Origin: Streptococcus parauberis NCFD 2020
GTDB taxonomy: Bacteria > Bacillota > Bacilli > Lactobacillales > Streptococcaceae
Reading direction: 5' to 3'
Assembly: GCF_000187935.1 (NCBI RefSeq)
Contig: NZ_AEUT02000001.1
Span: 1,178,001-1,242,000 of the forward strand
Length of the DNA: 64,000 nucleotides
The position numbers and the translations under genes are program-made. Of the stretch, positions 47,596 to 57,764 are shown piece by piece. Each line of letters begins with the position of its first letter. Within the stretch, counting starts at the first letter, position 1. The notes below the pieces were generated by a model that worked only from the letters and a program-made list of their open reading frames with translations, made no database searches and was not told the DNA's origin.

Positions 47596-47629
47596 CAAAA
47601 AAATTGAGACCAAAAGTCTCAATTTTTTG
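47596..47629. terminator. Bidirectional terminator between the asparaginase and aldo/keto reductase genes
   Basis: AAAAAATTGAGAC / GTCTCAATTTTTT with a five-base loop. Confidence 0.92.
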
Positions 47630-48547
47630 TTATGGTAATGAATTACCAGCACTTCGGTAGATATCATACCACTCTTCACGAGTTAGTTGAACATCATATG
47701 CACGTGCAATTTTTGAAAGTCGTTCTGGATTCATTGAACCAGCAATAGTTTGCATTTTCGCTGGATGACGTAGTATCCAAGCCATGACAATTGCCTCATC
47801 AGAAACTTGATATTGAGCAGCTAAATTAGCAATGGTTTGATTTAATTCTTCATAATCTGGGTTACCAGCAAAGAGACCCTTGTCCAAATCAATTTGGAAA
47901 GGAGACCAAGCTTGGATAGTAATCTTATTCAAACGGCAATACTCAACAACACCATTGTCATGATCAATTGACGCTTGATTACGCATATTAACATTGAATC
48001 CAGCATCAAACATAGGCGTATGAGCAGGTGATAATTGCATCTGATTCACTGCTAATGGTTCATTCAGATAAGACTGTAATAAAGCAATTTGATGTGGATT
48101 TTGGTTGCTGACACCGAAGTGTTTCACTTTGCCAGCTTTTTCTAATTGAAGGAAAGCTTCTGCCACTTCTTCAGGTTCAACAAGTGCATCTGGACGGTGC
48201 AAGACTAAAATGTCTAAATAGTCTGTATCAAGACGTTCTAAAATACCATCAACAGATGATAGAATATATTCTTTAGAAAAGTCATAAAAGCCTTTTCTTA
48301 TCCCACACTTAGATTGTAGAAGATATTGGTCACGCGAAAGTCCAAGATTCTTAGCAGCATCTCTAAAACGAATTTCAGATTCCCCACCTCCATAGATATC
48401 AGCATGATCAATGAAATTAATCCCTTCATTAATTGCTGTTGAAATTACTTTTTTAGCCTCTTCTACTTCTAAAGCCGCCATTCTCATACAGCCAAGTGCA
48501 ATACGCGATCCCTCAAGACATGTTTGCCCAATTATCTGATTGCTCAT
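47630..48547 (-). CDS. Aldo/keto reductase
   Basis: NADP(H)-dependent TIM-barrel oxidoreductase of 305 residues. The tetrad is recognisable: Asp and Tyr in FIDHADIYGGGESE, Lys in LLQSKCG, His in ILVLHRPD. The closest group is YdhF-like reductases (E. coli type). Natural substrate unknown; such enzymes reduce aldehydes and methylglyoxal. Monocistronic. Confidence 0.88.
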   Translation of the reverse strand: MSNQIIGQTCLEGSRIALGCMRMAALEVEEAKKVISTAINEGINFIDHADIYGGGESEIRFRDAAKNLGLSRDQYLLQSKCGIRKGFYDFSKEYILSSVDGILERLDTDYLDILVLHRPDALVEPEEVAEAFLQLEKAGKVKHFGVSNQNPHQIALLQSYLNEPLAVNQMQLSPAHTPMFDAGFNVNMRNQASIDHDNGVVEYCRLNKITIQAWSPFQIDLDKGLFAGNPDYEELNQTIANLAAQYQVSDEAIVMAWILRHPAKMQTIAGSMNPERLSKIARAYDVQLTREEWYDIYRSAGNSLP

Positions 48548-48631
48548 AGTAGTCTCCTTTTCATTTAACTAGTCTTATAAGTATACCATTTTTTGAAATC
48601 GATTTCCCACTCTAGCCTTTAGTCTGAAAGA

Positions 48632-50647
48632 TTAATCAAAGCTACCTTTTTCACTAAGATTGGGAAGAATAGCTTGCCAACGGTCATCCTCTTGCCAAGC
48701 CACTTGCGAAACAATTTCACTGGCAATTCTTCTAGCTTCTTCTAAGATATTGTAATCTTCGACAATATCAGCGGTCTTAAATTCTGGTATCCCTGACTGG
48801 CGCGTTCCAAAAATTTCACCAGAACCACGCATCTTCAAATCAGCCTCCGCTAAAACAAAACCATCTGTCGTTTCTGTCATAATCCTCATCCGTTTTTTAC
48901 CAGAATCAGTTTTTGGATTTGCCACTAAAATTGCATAGGACTGCTTATGACCACGTCCAACCCGACCACGAAGCTGATGTAATTGACTAAGACCAAACCG
49001 GTCAGCATCCATTATCATCATTATAGTTGCATTCGGAACGTTGACACCAACCTCAATAACAGTCGTTGACACCAGCAAATCAGTCTCTTTATTCTTAAAG
49101 GCTTGCATGATAGCATCCTTGTCTTCATTCTTCATTTTCCCGTGCATCAAGGCAATTCTGGCAGACTCTTTAAAGTAGTCTTTCAACTCACTCTCAAGAG
49201 CGACAGCATTTTTTAAATCCAGTGCCTCGGACTCTTCAATCAAAGGAGAGATGACATAGACTTGAGCGCCTTGGGCAATTTCATCCATAATCCAAGGCAA
49301 AACCTTATCTAACTCTTGATGTTTGACCCAACGGGTCACAATCGGCTTGCGCCCTGCAGGCAGTTCATCAATGATTGACACATCCATCTCGCCGTAGGCG
49401 GTAATGGCCAGCGTACGAGGAATGGGTGTAGCCGTCATCATAAGGACGTCGGGATTGTCACCTTTTTCTCTAAAAATTCGTCGTTGCTTAACCCCGAAGC
49501 GGTGCTGTTCATCGGTTATTACTAGTCCCAAGTGGTGATATTGAACAGCATCTTGAATCAGCGCGTGGGTACCTACAATCATATCCACTGATCCGTCAGC
49601 AATGGCTGCTAAGGCTGTTCGTCGCTCAGCTACCTTCATTCCCGATTTTAAGATAGCTATCGAAAGATCAGGAAATAGTTGGCTTAGACTGTCATAATGC
49701 TGCTCAGCGAGGATTTCTGTAGGAACCATTAAGGCTGATTGAAAGCCGGCAGTGTATGCGGCATACATGGCTAGACTAGCAATAACTGTTTTCCCTGAAC
49801 CAACATCTCCCTGTAAAAGACGGTTCATATGGTGGCCCGATTTCATATCGGCTAAGATTTCTCTAAGACTTTTATTTTGTGCGCCAGTTAATGGAAAAGG
49901 TAGGTTGGTAATGACGGCATTAACAGCTTCCTGCGAAAAGTTGATGGCTAAACCTGAGCTTTCAGATTTATTAGCCACTTTTAACAACTGTAAATGCATT
50001 TGGAAGTAAAAGAGTTCTTCAAATTTAATGCGACGAAGAGCTAATTTGTATTCCCTTAAATCTTTTGGAAAATGCATGGCTCTGATTGCATCTTGTCGAG
50101 GCATCAGTTTGTATTTTTGAAGAAGTAATGCTGGAATATTTTCTTTAATTTGGTCCAAGACATTTGCATCAAATGCAGCTTTGATTGCTTTAATTAGAGC
50201 AGTTTGGCTAACTCCTTGAACTGTGTGATAAACAGGTTGCAAATCATCTTCTAGAGACATCAGAAATTTCATGCCTGTAAGCGCAGCTTTTTTCTGATCC
50301 CATTTCCCAAAAATAGCTACTTCCTTATCAATTTCAACCTTATCAGCTAGATAGGGCTGATTAAAGAAATTGACCGCAATCACTAGCTCGTCTTGTTTAA
50401 TTTTAAAGGAAAGACGATTCCGTTTGAAGCCATAATATTGGACAGTTGCTGGCGTCACCACTTGTCCAGTTAAGACAGCCTTCTCACCATCTTGCAAGTC
50501 GAAAACTGACTTACTCTTGAAATCTTCATAACGAAATGGATAATAGATCAATAAGTCTTCAATGGTATATATCTCTAATTGATGAAATTTTTCTGCAGAC
50601 TTGGGGCCAAGCCCTTTCAATTCTGAAATTGGTGATTGTAAATTCAT
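48632..50647 (-). CDS. recG: ATP-dependent DNA helicase RecG
   Basis: Branch-migration helicase of 671 residues from ATG 50647 (MNLQSPISELKGLG), the usual streptococcal length; 21 extra in-frame residues upstream are not expected. N-terminal wedge/OB domain, Walker A GDVGSGKT, DEQHRFG (motif II), TATPIPRT, and RGRVGRGHKQS (motif VI). It rescues stalled forks and processes Holliday junctions. It lies 8 bases or so downstream of alr, part of secA-acpS-alr-recG. Confidence 0.96.
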   Translation of the reverse strand: MNLQSPISELKGLGPKSAEKFHQLEIYTIEDLLIYYPFRYEDFKSKSVFDLQDGEKAVLTGQVVTPATVQYYGFKRNRLSFKIKQDELVIAVNFFNQPYLADKVEIDKEVAIFGKWDQKKAALTGMKFLMSLEDDLQPVYHTVQGVSQTALIKAIKAAFDANVLDQIKENIPALLLQKYKLMPRQDAIRAMHFPKDLREYKLALRRIKFEELFYFQMHLQLLKVANKSESSGLAINFSQEAVNAVITNLPFPLTGAQNKSLREILADMKSGHHMNRLLQGDVGSGKTVIASLAMYAAYTAGFQSALMVPTEILAEQHYDSLSQLFPDLSIAILKSGMKVAERRTALAAIADGSVDMIVGTHALIQDAVQYHHLGLVITDEQHRFGVKQRRIFREKGDNPDVLMMTATPIPRTLAITAYGEMDVSIIDELPAGRKPIVTRWVKHQELDKVLPWIMDEIAQGAQVYVISPLIEESEALDLKNAVALESELKDYFKESARIALMHGKMKNEDKDAIMQAFKNKETDLLVSTTVIEVGVNVPNATIMMIMDADRFGLSQLHQLRGRVGRGHKQSYAILVANPKTDSGKKRMRIMTETTDGFVLAEADLKMRGSGEIFGTRQSGIPEFKTADIVEDYNILEEARRIASEIVSQVAWQEDDRWQAILPNLSEKGSFD

Positions 50648-50718
50648 ATATCTCTTATACCCCTCATCATTAATAAAACTCTTGTACCTATTATACAAGA
50701 GTTTTGCCAACTTTTCAG

Positions 50719-51822
50719 TTAAAAGTACTTTCTAGGCACACGGTCACTTAAGACACAGAGAACTTCATAATTGATTGTTCCACGTTTGTCTGCGACATCC
50801 GTTGCTGAAATTACGGAAGACCCATCTTGCCCAATCAAGGTTACCTTGGTTCCAATTGGATAAACCTTAGGTAATCTGATGGTTACCTGATCCATTGACA
50901 CGCGTCCGATAATCTCACAGGCTTGTCCATCAACTAAGACTGAGAAACCTTGCATATCACGCGTCCAGCCATCGGCATAACCAATTGGAATTGTTCCAAC
51001 TACTTCTGCTTCTTTGGCTTGATAGGTGGCCCCATAACCAACTGTATCACCTGCATTAATTGTCTTCACATGGACTAAACGAGTTTCCAAAGACAGCGCA
51101 GCAGTTAGTGGATATGGTAGGTCTAAATCAGTTCCACTCGGGTTCAATCCATAAATAACAATGCCTAATCGGACTGCATTAAAAATGGTTTCACTATGCC
51201 AAAGACTGGTTGCTGAATTACTAGCGTGCACCAGCGCAGGCTTATGGTCCAATGATTCTACTAACTCTGTAAAGAAGTGTAACTGTTGTTTGAATTTGTC
51301 AGCGTTAGCTTCATCGGCTGTTGCAAAATGAGTGAAGACGCCATCAATATGGCTATCTTCAGCTAAGAGCGCAGCAATCAAGGCGTTAGCCTCAGAAAGA
51401 CTACGAACTCCAATCCGACCCATGCCAGAATCAACCTTGAGATGGACATGCAACTTGCTTAGGTCTGCTCCGCTTTGCTTAGCATCTTCAAGCCACTCCA
51501 GACTTGAGACAGTTAATGTCACATTGTTCTCAATTGCCAAGGCTAGCTGATCAGCTAAGATAATCCCTAAAATTAGAATTTCTTTTGTGATACCAGCCTG
51601 GCGAAGCTCCAAAGCTTCATCCAAGTTGGATACACAATAAGCATCTATATCTGGATCAATAGCTTTAGCTACTTCGACTGCTCCGTGTCCATAGGCATTT
51701 GCTTTGACTACTGCATAGGCTTTTTTGCCCGTTGGGATATGAGATTGAACTTGCTTAATATTGTCTTTTATTGCATTAAGATTTACTTTGGCCACAGTTG
51801 GTCGATGTAAACTTGAAATCAT
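50719..51822 (-). CDS. alr: Alanine racemase
   Basis: PLP enzyme of 367 residues converting L- to D-alanine for peptidoglycan and teichoic acid D-alanylation. The PLP lysine is in [11 protein letters not shown], and the catalytic Tyr in [11 protein letters not shown]. Overlaps acpS by one base. The same secA-acpS-alr order is found in S. pyogenes. Confidence 0.97.
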   Translation of the reverse strand: MISSLHRPTVAKVNLNAIKDNIKQVQSHIPTGKKAYAVVKANAYGHGAVEVAKAIDPDIDAYCVSNLDEALELRQAGITKEILILGIILADQLALAIENNVTLTVSSLEWLEDAKQSGADLSKLHVHLKVDSGMGRIGVRSLSEANALIAALLAEDSHIDGVFTHFATADEANADKFKQQLHFFTELVESLDHKPALVHASNSATSLWHSETIFNAVRLGIVIYGLNPSGTDLDLPYPLTAALSLETRLVHVKTINAGDTVGYGATYQAKEAEVVGTIPIGYADGWTRDMQGFSVLVDGQACEIIGRVSMDQVTIRLPKVYPIGTKVTLIGQDGSSVISATDVADKRGTINYEVLCVLSDRVPRKYF

Positions 51823-52175
51823 TACTCTTCCTCCAAAATCACACTTGCTTGAACATAATCACCACTATGAGAAATACTAACAAAACTATTTCCATTAAAT
51901 GGAGACCGACTGATGTAAGGGCGTCCCTTTTTATCAGATAATACTTCAATATGATGGAAACTTAACTTGCCAATACCTGTTCCTAATGCTTTGGAAAAAG
52001 CTTCCTTAGCTGACCAACGTCCTGCTAAATAAGTGATTTGGCGCTTACCAGTTAATCCATTAAAGATAGCAAGTTCATTTGATGTTAGAACTTTCTGGGC
52101 AAAACGTTCATTTCGTCTAAAAGCTTTTTCAACAGCAGAAATCTCTTGTAAATCTATACCATGTCCAATAATCAT
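51822..52175 (-). CDS. acpS: Holo-acyl carrier protein synthase
   Basis: Transfers 4'-phosphopantetheine from CoA to AcpP Ser35 (gene at 15.4 kb). It is 117 residues long. [18 protein letters not shown] gives the metal-binding Asp, and [17 protein letters not shown] the catalytic Glu/Lys helix. First step needed for the fab cluster to work. Overlaps alr by one base. Confidence 0.96.
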   Translation of the reverse strand: MIIGHGIDLQEISAVEKAFRRNERFAQKVLTSNELAIFNGLTGKRQITYLAGRWSAKEAFSKALGTGIGKLSFHHIEVLSDKKGRPYISRSPFNGNSFVSISHSGDYVQASVILEEE

Positions 52176-52214
52176 TTTTTATCCTAAATCAATGTATTTG
52201 TGATGATAAACCTC

Positions 52215-52240
52215 GGAAGCTGGGAATTTTCCCAGCTTCC
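52215..52240 (-). other. Perfect inverted repeat between secA and acpS
   Basis: GGAAGCTGGGAA / TTCCCAGCTTCC with a two-base (or four-base) loop, 12 bp. The minus-strand sequence after it has no T tract (GAGGTTTATC), so it is an attenuator, processing site or stability hairpin rather than a clean terminator. The remaining secA-acpS spacer shows nothing else. Confidence 0.6.
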
Positions 52241-52273
52241 TTTGTCTTATGTGTTAGAAAAATCTGGCTTGTC

Positions 52274-54802
52274 TTAGTAGTTTTTTCTTCCATGACAATT
52301 TTTAAATTTCTTACCTGAAGCACATGGGCAAAGATCATTTCGTTTAACACCAGAAAAATCAAGAGCTCCCTCAGATTCTTGACCATTACCTTGCGCAGCA
52401 ATATTGTGAGCTGCTGTCGTTGTTGCATGATGGGTTGAACGTTCACGTTCTTGTTCATGAATCTGTGCTTTCATCATCGTACGTGTTACATCAAATTCAA
52501 TTGCTCCAATCATTGCTTGGAACATCATGAACCCTTCAGCTTGGTATTCAACAACCGGGTTATTTTGCGCATAACCACGTAAACCAACTGCATTACGTAA
52601 TTGATCAAGAGCATCGATGTGTTCTGTCCATTTGTTATCGACAATCATTAATAACAAGACTTTTTGGAACTCTAAGATAGCTTCTTTATCATGTAATTTT
52701 GCAATTTGACTTTCATAGATAGCCAAGGCTTTCTCGTAGAGATAATCCTTAATTTGCTCATCTTTCATGTCACGAATATCTTTGACTGAAATACTTTCTT
52801 CAGGAACAATATTAGTTCTTGCAAAAGCAACAATAGCATCCAAAGCATCTTTACGGTTGCTCCGTGAATGTGCTTCTAAGGTACGTTTAATAGTACGCTT
52901 AATCATTGCTTTTATTTCTGGACCAAGGTCACGGTTTGCTGTGATAACATCACGACGGTTAGCATAAATGATTTCACGTTGTTCACGCATAACATCATCA
53001 TATTGAAGGACTTGCTTACGCGTGTCATAGTTATTACCTTCAACACGTTTTTGTGCTGACTCAACTTGGCGTGCTAACATGCCTGATTTAATAACAGTAT
53101 CTTCTTCATCAAGGCGCATGCGATCAAGAACTGATTTAATTCTATCAGAACCGAAACGTCTCATTAAGTCGTCTTCTAGTGATAGGTAGAACTGAGACTC
53201 ACCTGGGTCACCTTGACGACCTGAACGTCCGCGTAGCTGATTATCAATACGGCGACTTTCGTGACGTTCGGTACCAATCACACAAAGTCCACCTAATTCA
53301 CGAACACCTTCACCTAGCTTAATATCTGTACCACGACCGGCCATGTTGGTTGCAATTGTTACTGCTCCACGTTGTCCAGCATTCATAATGATTTGAGCCT
53401 CTTTAAAGTGATTTTTAGCATTCAATACTTCATGAGGTACGCCCGCTTCAACCAATTTTTTGGAAATATAGTCACTGGTTTCTACAGCAACTGTACCTAC
53501 AAGGACTGGTTGACCTTTTGTATGGCGCTCTTTTACGTCGGCAATTACTGCTCTAAACTTAGACTCTAATGTTGGATATAATAAATCAGTATGGTCAAGA
53601 CGAGCTACTGGACGGTTTGTCGGAATTGGAATGATGCGCATATTATATACTTCGCGGAATTCTTCTTCCTCAGTTTTTGCTGTACCAGTCATCCCTGCCA
53701 ATTTTTTGTACATACGGAACATATTCTGGTAGGTAATTGATGCGCTAGTTTTAGATTCTTCTTGAATCCGAAGGCCTTCTTTAGCTTCAATTGCTTGGTG
53801 AAGACCATCAGAGAAACGACGACCTTCCATTGTACGACCAGTAAATTGGTCAACAATTAAGATTTCCCCATCTTCACTGACCACATAGTCAATGTCTAAA
53901 AGCATGATATAGTTTGCACGCAAAGCATTGTCTACGAAGTGGGTGAGTGCAACATTCTCAATGTCATAGAGGTTATTAAGTTTGAAATAATTTTCAGCCT
54001 TATCAATCCCAGAGTCACTTAAACCAATTGTTTTGGTTGGAACATCAATAATATAATCATCCTTAGACAATGTTTTAACAAACATATCTGCATGCATATA
54101 TAATTGGTTAGTTTCTGAACTAACAGCACCTGAAACAATCAATGGCGTTCTAGCTTCATCAATTAAAACTGAGTCAACTTCATCGACTAAAGCATAACTA
54201 AGTGGTCTTTGAACCATATCTTCTTGCCGAACAACCATGTTATCACGAAGGTAATCAAAACCAACTTCTGAGTTTGTTGAATAAGTGATGTCACATAAGT
54301 ATGCTTCACGTTTTTCAGCTGGAGATTTAGCAGCCAAGTTAATCCCAACTGATAATCCTAACCAACTATAAACTTCACCCATTTCAGTCGCATCACGTGT
54401 TGAAAGGTATTCATTTACGGTGATAACGTGAACACCTTCACCGGCAAGAGCATTAAGGTATACAGGCATAGTCGCTGTTAACGTTTTACCTTCACCAGTA
54501 CGCATTTCAGGGACGTCACCATTATGGAGGACAACACCACCCATGATTTGGACACGGTATGGATAAAGACCAAGAACACGTCTTGCTGCTTCGCGAACAA
54601 CTGCAAAAGCTTCTGGTAATAAGTCTTCAAGACTTTCACCATTTTGATATCTTTGTTTAAATTCGGGTGTTTTAGCTTGCAAATCTGAATCAGATAGAGC
54701 CTCCATTTGATCAGCATATGCTTCAACTTTTTTTGCTATTTTTTCTAGTTTTCTTATTTCGCCTTTGTCATTTTCAATGACTTTGCGTACAATATTGGCC
54801 AT
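52274..54802 (-). CDS. secA: Preprotein translocase ATPase SecA
   Basis: Motor of the Sec pathway, 842 residues. NBD1 with Walker A MRTGEGKT and DEVDSVLID; preprotein-crosslinking region; NBD2 with [14 protein letters not shown] and [11 protein letters not shown]; helical scaffold; C-terminal zinc tail [14 protein letters not shown] that binds SecB-like factors and lipid. It is a single essential SecA; the accessory SecA2 is not in this window. ATG start with AAAGGA. Confidence 0.98.
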   Translation of the reverse strand: MANIVRKVIENDKGEIRKLEKIAKKVEAYADQMEALSDSDLQAKTPEFKQRYQNGESLEDLLPEAFAVVREAARRVLGLYPYRVQIMGGVVLHNGDVPEMRTGEGKTLTATMPVYLNALAGEGVHVITVNEYLSTRDATEMGEVYSWLGLSVGINLAAKSPAEKREAYLCDITYSTNSEVGFDYLRDNMVVRQEDMVQRPLSYALVDEVDSVLIDEARTPLIVSGAVSSETNQLYMHADMFVKTLSKDDYIIDVPTKTIGLSDSGIDKAENYFKLNNLYDIENVALTHFVDNALRANYIMLLDIDYVVSEDGEILIVDQFTGRTMEGRRFSDGLHQAIEAKEGLRIQEESKTSASITYQNMFRMYKKLAGMTGTAKTEEEEFREVYNMRIIPIPTNRPVARLDHTDLLYPTLESKFRAVIADVKERHTKGQPVLVGTVAVETSDYISKKLVEAGVPHEVLNAKNHFKEAQIIMNAGQRGAVTIATNMAGRGTDIKLGEGVRELGGLCVIGTERHESRRIDNQLRGRSGRQGDPGESQFYLSLEDDLMRRFGSDRIKSVLDRMRLDEEDTVIKSGMLARQVESAQKRVEGNNYDTRKQVLQYDDVMREQREIIYANRRDVITANRDLGPEIKAMIKRTIKRTLEAHSRSNRKDALDAIVAFARTNIVPEESISVKDIRDMKDEQIKDYLYEKALAIYESQIAKLHDKEAILEFQKVLLLMIVDNKWTEHIDALDQLRNAVGLRGYAQNNPVVEYQAEGFMMFQAMIGAIEFDVTRTMMKAQIHEQERERSTHHATTTAAHNIAAQGNGQESEGALDFSGVKRNDLCPCASGKKFKNCHGRKNY

Positions 54803-54832
54803 CCTGGTTCCTTTCGAGTGTCTTGTCAGTTT

Positions 54833-54861
54833 ATTCTAACATAATTGGGCAGTCAGTTCAA
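54833..54861 (-). promoter_or_regulatory. secA promoter
   Basis: Minus strand -35 TTGAAC (54856-54861) and -10 TAGAAT (54833-54838), 17-base spacer. Confidence 0.65.
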
Positions 54862-54876
54862 GAAATCCCACCAATT

Positions 54877-54913
54877 GAAAAGAGAAAAGAGCCTTGTTAT
54901 CATCCCTTTTCTC
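54877..54913 (-). terminator. Terminator of manA
   Basis: Minus strand GAGAAAAG / CTTTTCTC stem with a wide loop, followed by TTTTC, about 35 bases after the manA stop. Confidence 0.55.
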
Positions 54914-54944
54914 ATCATTCTCATATTACAAAAAATTTTAATCT

Positions 54945-55895
54945 TTATTTTTTATTTGGATGACTAACAATCAACTCCAGCTGACCTTCAAACGACCAAT
55001 TCTTAACATCATTTGGAAGGATAAAATGCATCCCTTTTTCTAGCGGGTAGGACTTATCACTAACTACTAAGTGGCCTTGACCAGATAATACTGAGACAAG
55101 TAAATAAGGTGCTGTTTGACGCATACTAACAATCTGATTAATCGACCATTTATAAACTGTAAAGAACGGATTAGATACTAAAGTCGTAGTAACAATATTG
55201 TCCATCACCATTGTGGCTGGAACACTATTTTCTGGTTTACCAATTGTTAAGACATCAATTGATTCTTTAATATGTAAATCTCTTAAATTACCCTCTGAAT
55301 CCTTACGATCAAAGTCATAAACACGATAGGTTGTATCACTCGATTGTTGCGTTTCAAGAATCATAATGCCTTTGCCGATGGCATGCATTGTTCCACTTGG
55401 CACATAGAAAAAGTCACCAGCTTGAACAGGAATCTTCGTTAATAACTGATCCCAAGCTCCCGCTTCGATTAATTGAGCAAGCTCTTCTTTTGATTTTGCA
55501 TTATGACCGTAAATTATCTCTGAACCTGGCTCCGCTGAAATAATATACCAACATTCTGTCTTGCCAAGTTCGCCCTCATGTTCCAAGCCATAAACATCAT
55601 CAGGATGCACTTGAACACTTAACCAATCATTGGCATCAAGAATTTTAGTTAAAAGAGGAAAGACTTTTTCACTAGGATTACCAAATAAGTCAGGATTTTC
55701 AACATAAACTTGATCCAATCCTTGTCCTTCAAATTTCCCATTAGCAATTTTTGAAACCCCATTTGGATGAGCTGAAATTGCCCAATACTCCCCAGTTGTT
55801 TCAGTTGGAATTTCGTAATTAAAAATTTCTCTTAATTTAGTCCCACCCCAAATTTTATCATGCATACAAGAGTTTAGAAAAAATGGTTCTGCCAT
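54945..55895 (-). CDS. manA: Mannose-6-phosphate isomerase
   Basis: Zinc cupin isomerase of 316 residues converting mannose-6-P to fructose-6-P, which the mannose PTS at 1 kb feeds. Metal ligands are in SVQVHPDD and in PSGTMHAIGKG. Start ATG 55895 (MAEPFFLNS) lies 6 bases after GAGG; the longer frame's ATG is rejected. A TATAAT-like -10 (minus, 55932-55937) lies upstream, with no clear -35. Confidence 0.95.
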   Translation of the reverse strand: MAEPFFLNSCMHDKIWGGTKLREIFNYEIPTETTGEYWAISAHPNGVSKIANGKFEGQGLDQVYVENPDLFGNPSEKVFPLLTKILDANDWLSVQVHPDDVYGLEHEGELGKTECWYIISAEPGSEIIYGHNAKSKEELAQLIEAGAWDQLLTKIPVQAGDFFYVPSGTMHAIGKGIMILETQQSSDTTYRVYDFDRKDSEGNLRDLHIKESIDVLTIGKPENSVPATMVMDNIVTTTLVSNPFFTVYKWSINQIVSMRQTAPYLLVSVLSGQGHLVVSDKSYPLEKGMHFILPNDVKNWSFEGQLELIVSHPNKK

Positions 55896-56086
55896 AATAT
55901 ACCTCATTTCATTGTCATCTATAATACGTCTATTATATCATTTTTTTATAGAGTCAGCTTGATCGATCTGAATTTGAATAAGTTTCGAATAGAATCATTA
56001 ACAATAAATTAGTTTCTAACCTTAAAAGTTTAGACCAATCTATTAGAATATCAAATATTATCTTTTAATTTTACAAAATTCTAAAA

Positions 56087-56157
56087 GGAGTAACATCACG
56101 TTACTCCCCGTCTTGTTTGGACTGCATAAGAATTTTCTCTCTCCTTAAAATTCTTAT
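56087..56157 (-). other. Two inverted repeats in the bgl-manA spacer
   Basis: GGAGTAAC / GTTACTCC (56087-56107, loop ATCAC) is followed on the minus strand by TTTTAG and could end the bgl transcript. ATAAGAATTTT / AAAATTCTTAT (56126-56157, loop 10) is AT-only. The 387-base spacer (55908-56294) is otherwise AT-rich with no gene. Confidence 0.5.
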
Positions 56158-56294
56158 ACAATTTAATAATAACCTAAAATTGTTAGTATGTTAAGTAAAA
56201 AAATATTTTTAAAGGTGAATGCTCAAAAATGATTGTTTGCAATAATTTAAATAGTTAATTTTTGTCATTTATCACCCATTTTTACTAGCTTAAA

Positions 56295-57710
56295 TTAGTC
56301 CGCAATGATGGTTTCATCAATCTCGTAAGCACTCTTATCTGCCACTTCTTTCATCCAGTAACCTGATTTTTTTAATGCTTTGACTTGTGTGTGGATATTA
56401 TTTGTCACCAGACCATAACGGTTACGATAGGCATTAGCCCAACTCCAACAATCAATTGGTGTCCACAAGTGATAGCCTAGACAGTTACTACCTTCTTCCA
56501 TTCCTTTGTGAAGCCAATAGAGGTGCTCTTTGATGAATTGAATCCGGTAGTCATCTTCAATTAAGCCATTTTGGTTAATATAGCGTTCTTCACGAGAAAC
56601 ACCCATTCCATTTTCACTGATATACCAGTCGATATTGTCATAATTATCCTGAATATCCTTAGCAATATCATATACAGCCTTAGGATAAATTTCCCAACCC
56701 TTATCAACATTCATTCGAGCCATTGGCATTTCATAGGATTGCCAGAATTTTGTCGGAAGAAAATCAACTGCTAAACTATTTGAGGAATATTTTGGTCTTT
56801 GAACACGATTTGGATGATAGAAATTAACACCTAAGATATCAATGGTATTTTCCTTAATAATCGCCAATTCTTCAGTATTTGTTTGCCAAAGAGCACCTTC
56901 TTTAATCAAGATATCAACTAATTCTGGAGTGAACTCACCTTTACTACTAGCATCCATAAAGAGACGGTTATACCACAAGTCAGCTATATGAGCTGCTTTA
57001 AGGTCTTCTGCTTCTTGACTAGCTGGATATGCTGGCGTCAAATTAAGGATAATCCCAATTTTTCCGTCCAAATTCAATTGACGATATTTGGCAATCGCTT
57101 TGCTGCTAGCAAGCTGGAGATTGTAGGCAACTTGAACTGCCGCTTTACCGTCGACTTTTTTAGGATAATGGAACTGTTCATAATAACCACCTTCAACAAC
57201 TACTAAAGGTTCATTGTGCGTAAACCAATATTTGACACGGTCGCCGAACAGCTGGAAACATTTTTCTGCAAACCCTGCAAATAATTCAACAACATGCTTG
57301 TTCTCCCAGCCTCCGTAAGTGTGCAATAATTCAACAGGTAAATCAAAATGGTGTAAGTCCATGAATGGTGTTATGCCTTGGGCTATGAACTCATCAATAA
57401 CAGCGTTATAGAAATCAACTGCATCTTGGTTAACGGTGTTGGTTTCCAGATCATCAATCAACCGAGACCATTGAATAGATGTACGGACAGTGTTGAGGCC
57501 ACAGTCTTTCATCAATTTGATATCATTTATGTAGTCATGGTAGAAATCGGAAGCTGTGTCAGGTCCAACTTGATTGTAAAAGTCTTGAGGACTAGTCGCA
57601 TACCAATAGTCCATCACATTTTGGTGTTTTTTTTTGAAATTTCCTTCTGACTGAGGTCCACTGGTTGCAGCTCCCCACCAAAAATTCTCTGGAAATTGTA
57701 ATGTTTTCAT
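56295..57710 (-). CDS. 6-phospho-beta-glucosidase (GH1)
   Basis: Cytosolic GH1 TIM-barrel enzyme of 471 residues that hydrolyses 6-phospho-beta-glucosides imported by the PTS. Acid/base Glu in THNEPLVVVEGGYY and nucleophile Glu in YISENGMGVSREE. N-terminal FPENFWWGAATSGPQSEG is the GH1 signature. It lies downstream of a lactose/cellobiose-type EIIC, which supports cellobiose or aryl-beta-glucoside use. Unusual: no EIIA or EIIB gene is present beside them. Confidence 0.92.
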   Translation of the reverse strand: MKTLQFPENFWWGAATSGPQSEGNFKKKHQNVMDYWYATSPQDFYNQVGPDTASDFYHDYINDIKLMKDCGLNTVRTSIQWSRLIDDLETNTVNQDAVDFYNAVIDEFIAQGITPFMDLHHFDLPVELLHTYGGWENKHVVELFAGFAEKCFQLFGDRVKYWFTHNEPLVVVEGGYYEQFHYPKKVDGKAAVQVAYNLQLASSKAIAKYRQLNLDGKIGIILNLTPAYPASQEAEDLKAAHIADLWYNRLFMDASSKGEFTPELVDILIKEGALWQTNTEELAIIKENTIDILGVNFYHPNRVQRPKYSSNSLAVDFLPTKFWQSYEMPMARMNVDKGWEIYPKAVYDIAKDIQDNYDNIDWYISENGMGVSREERYINQNGLIEDDYRIQFIKEHLYWLHKGMEEGSNCLGYHLWTPIDCWSWANAYRNRYGLVTNNIHTQVKALKKSGYWMKEVADKSAYEIDETIIAD

Positions 57711-57764
57711 AGTTTCTCCTTAAAAGAGGAAGTCGATGTCATGTCAACTCCCTCTTGATATGTA

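Noticed and set aside
52189..52458. 89-codon minus-strand frame at the end of secA
   Set aside because: It is a shifted frame over the secA 3' end and the acpS spacer, with no start signal and no recognisable product.
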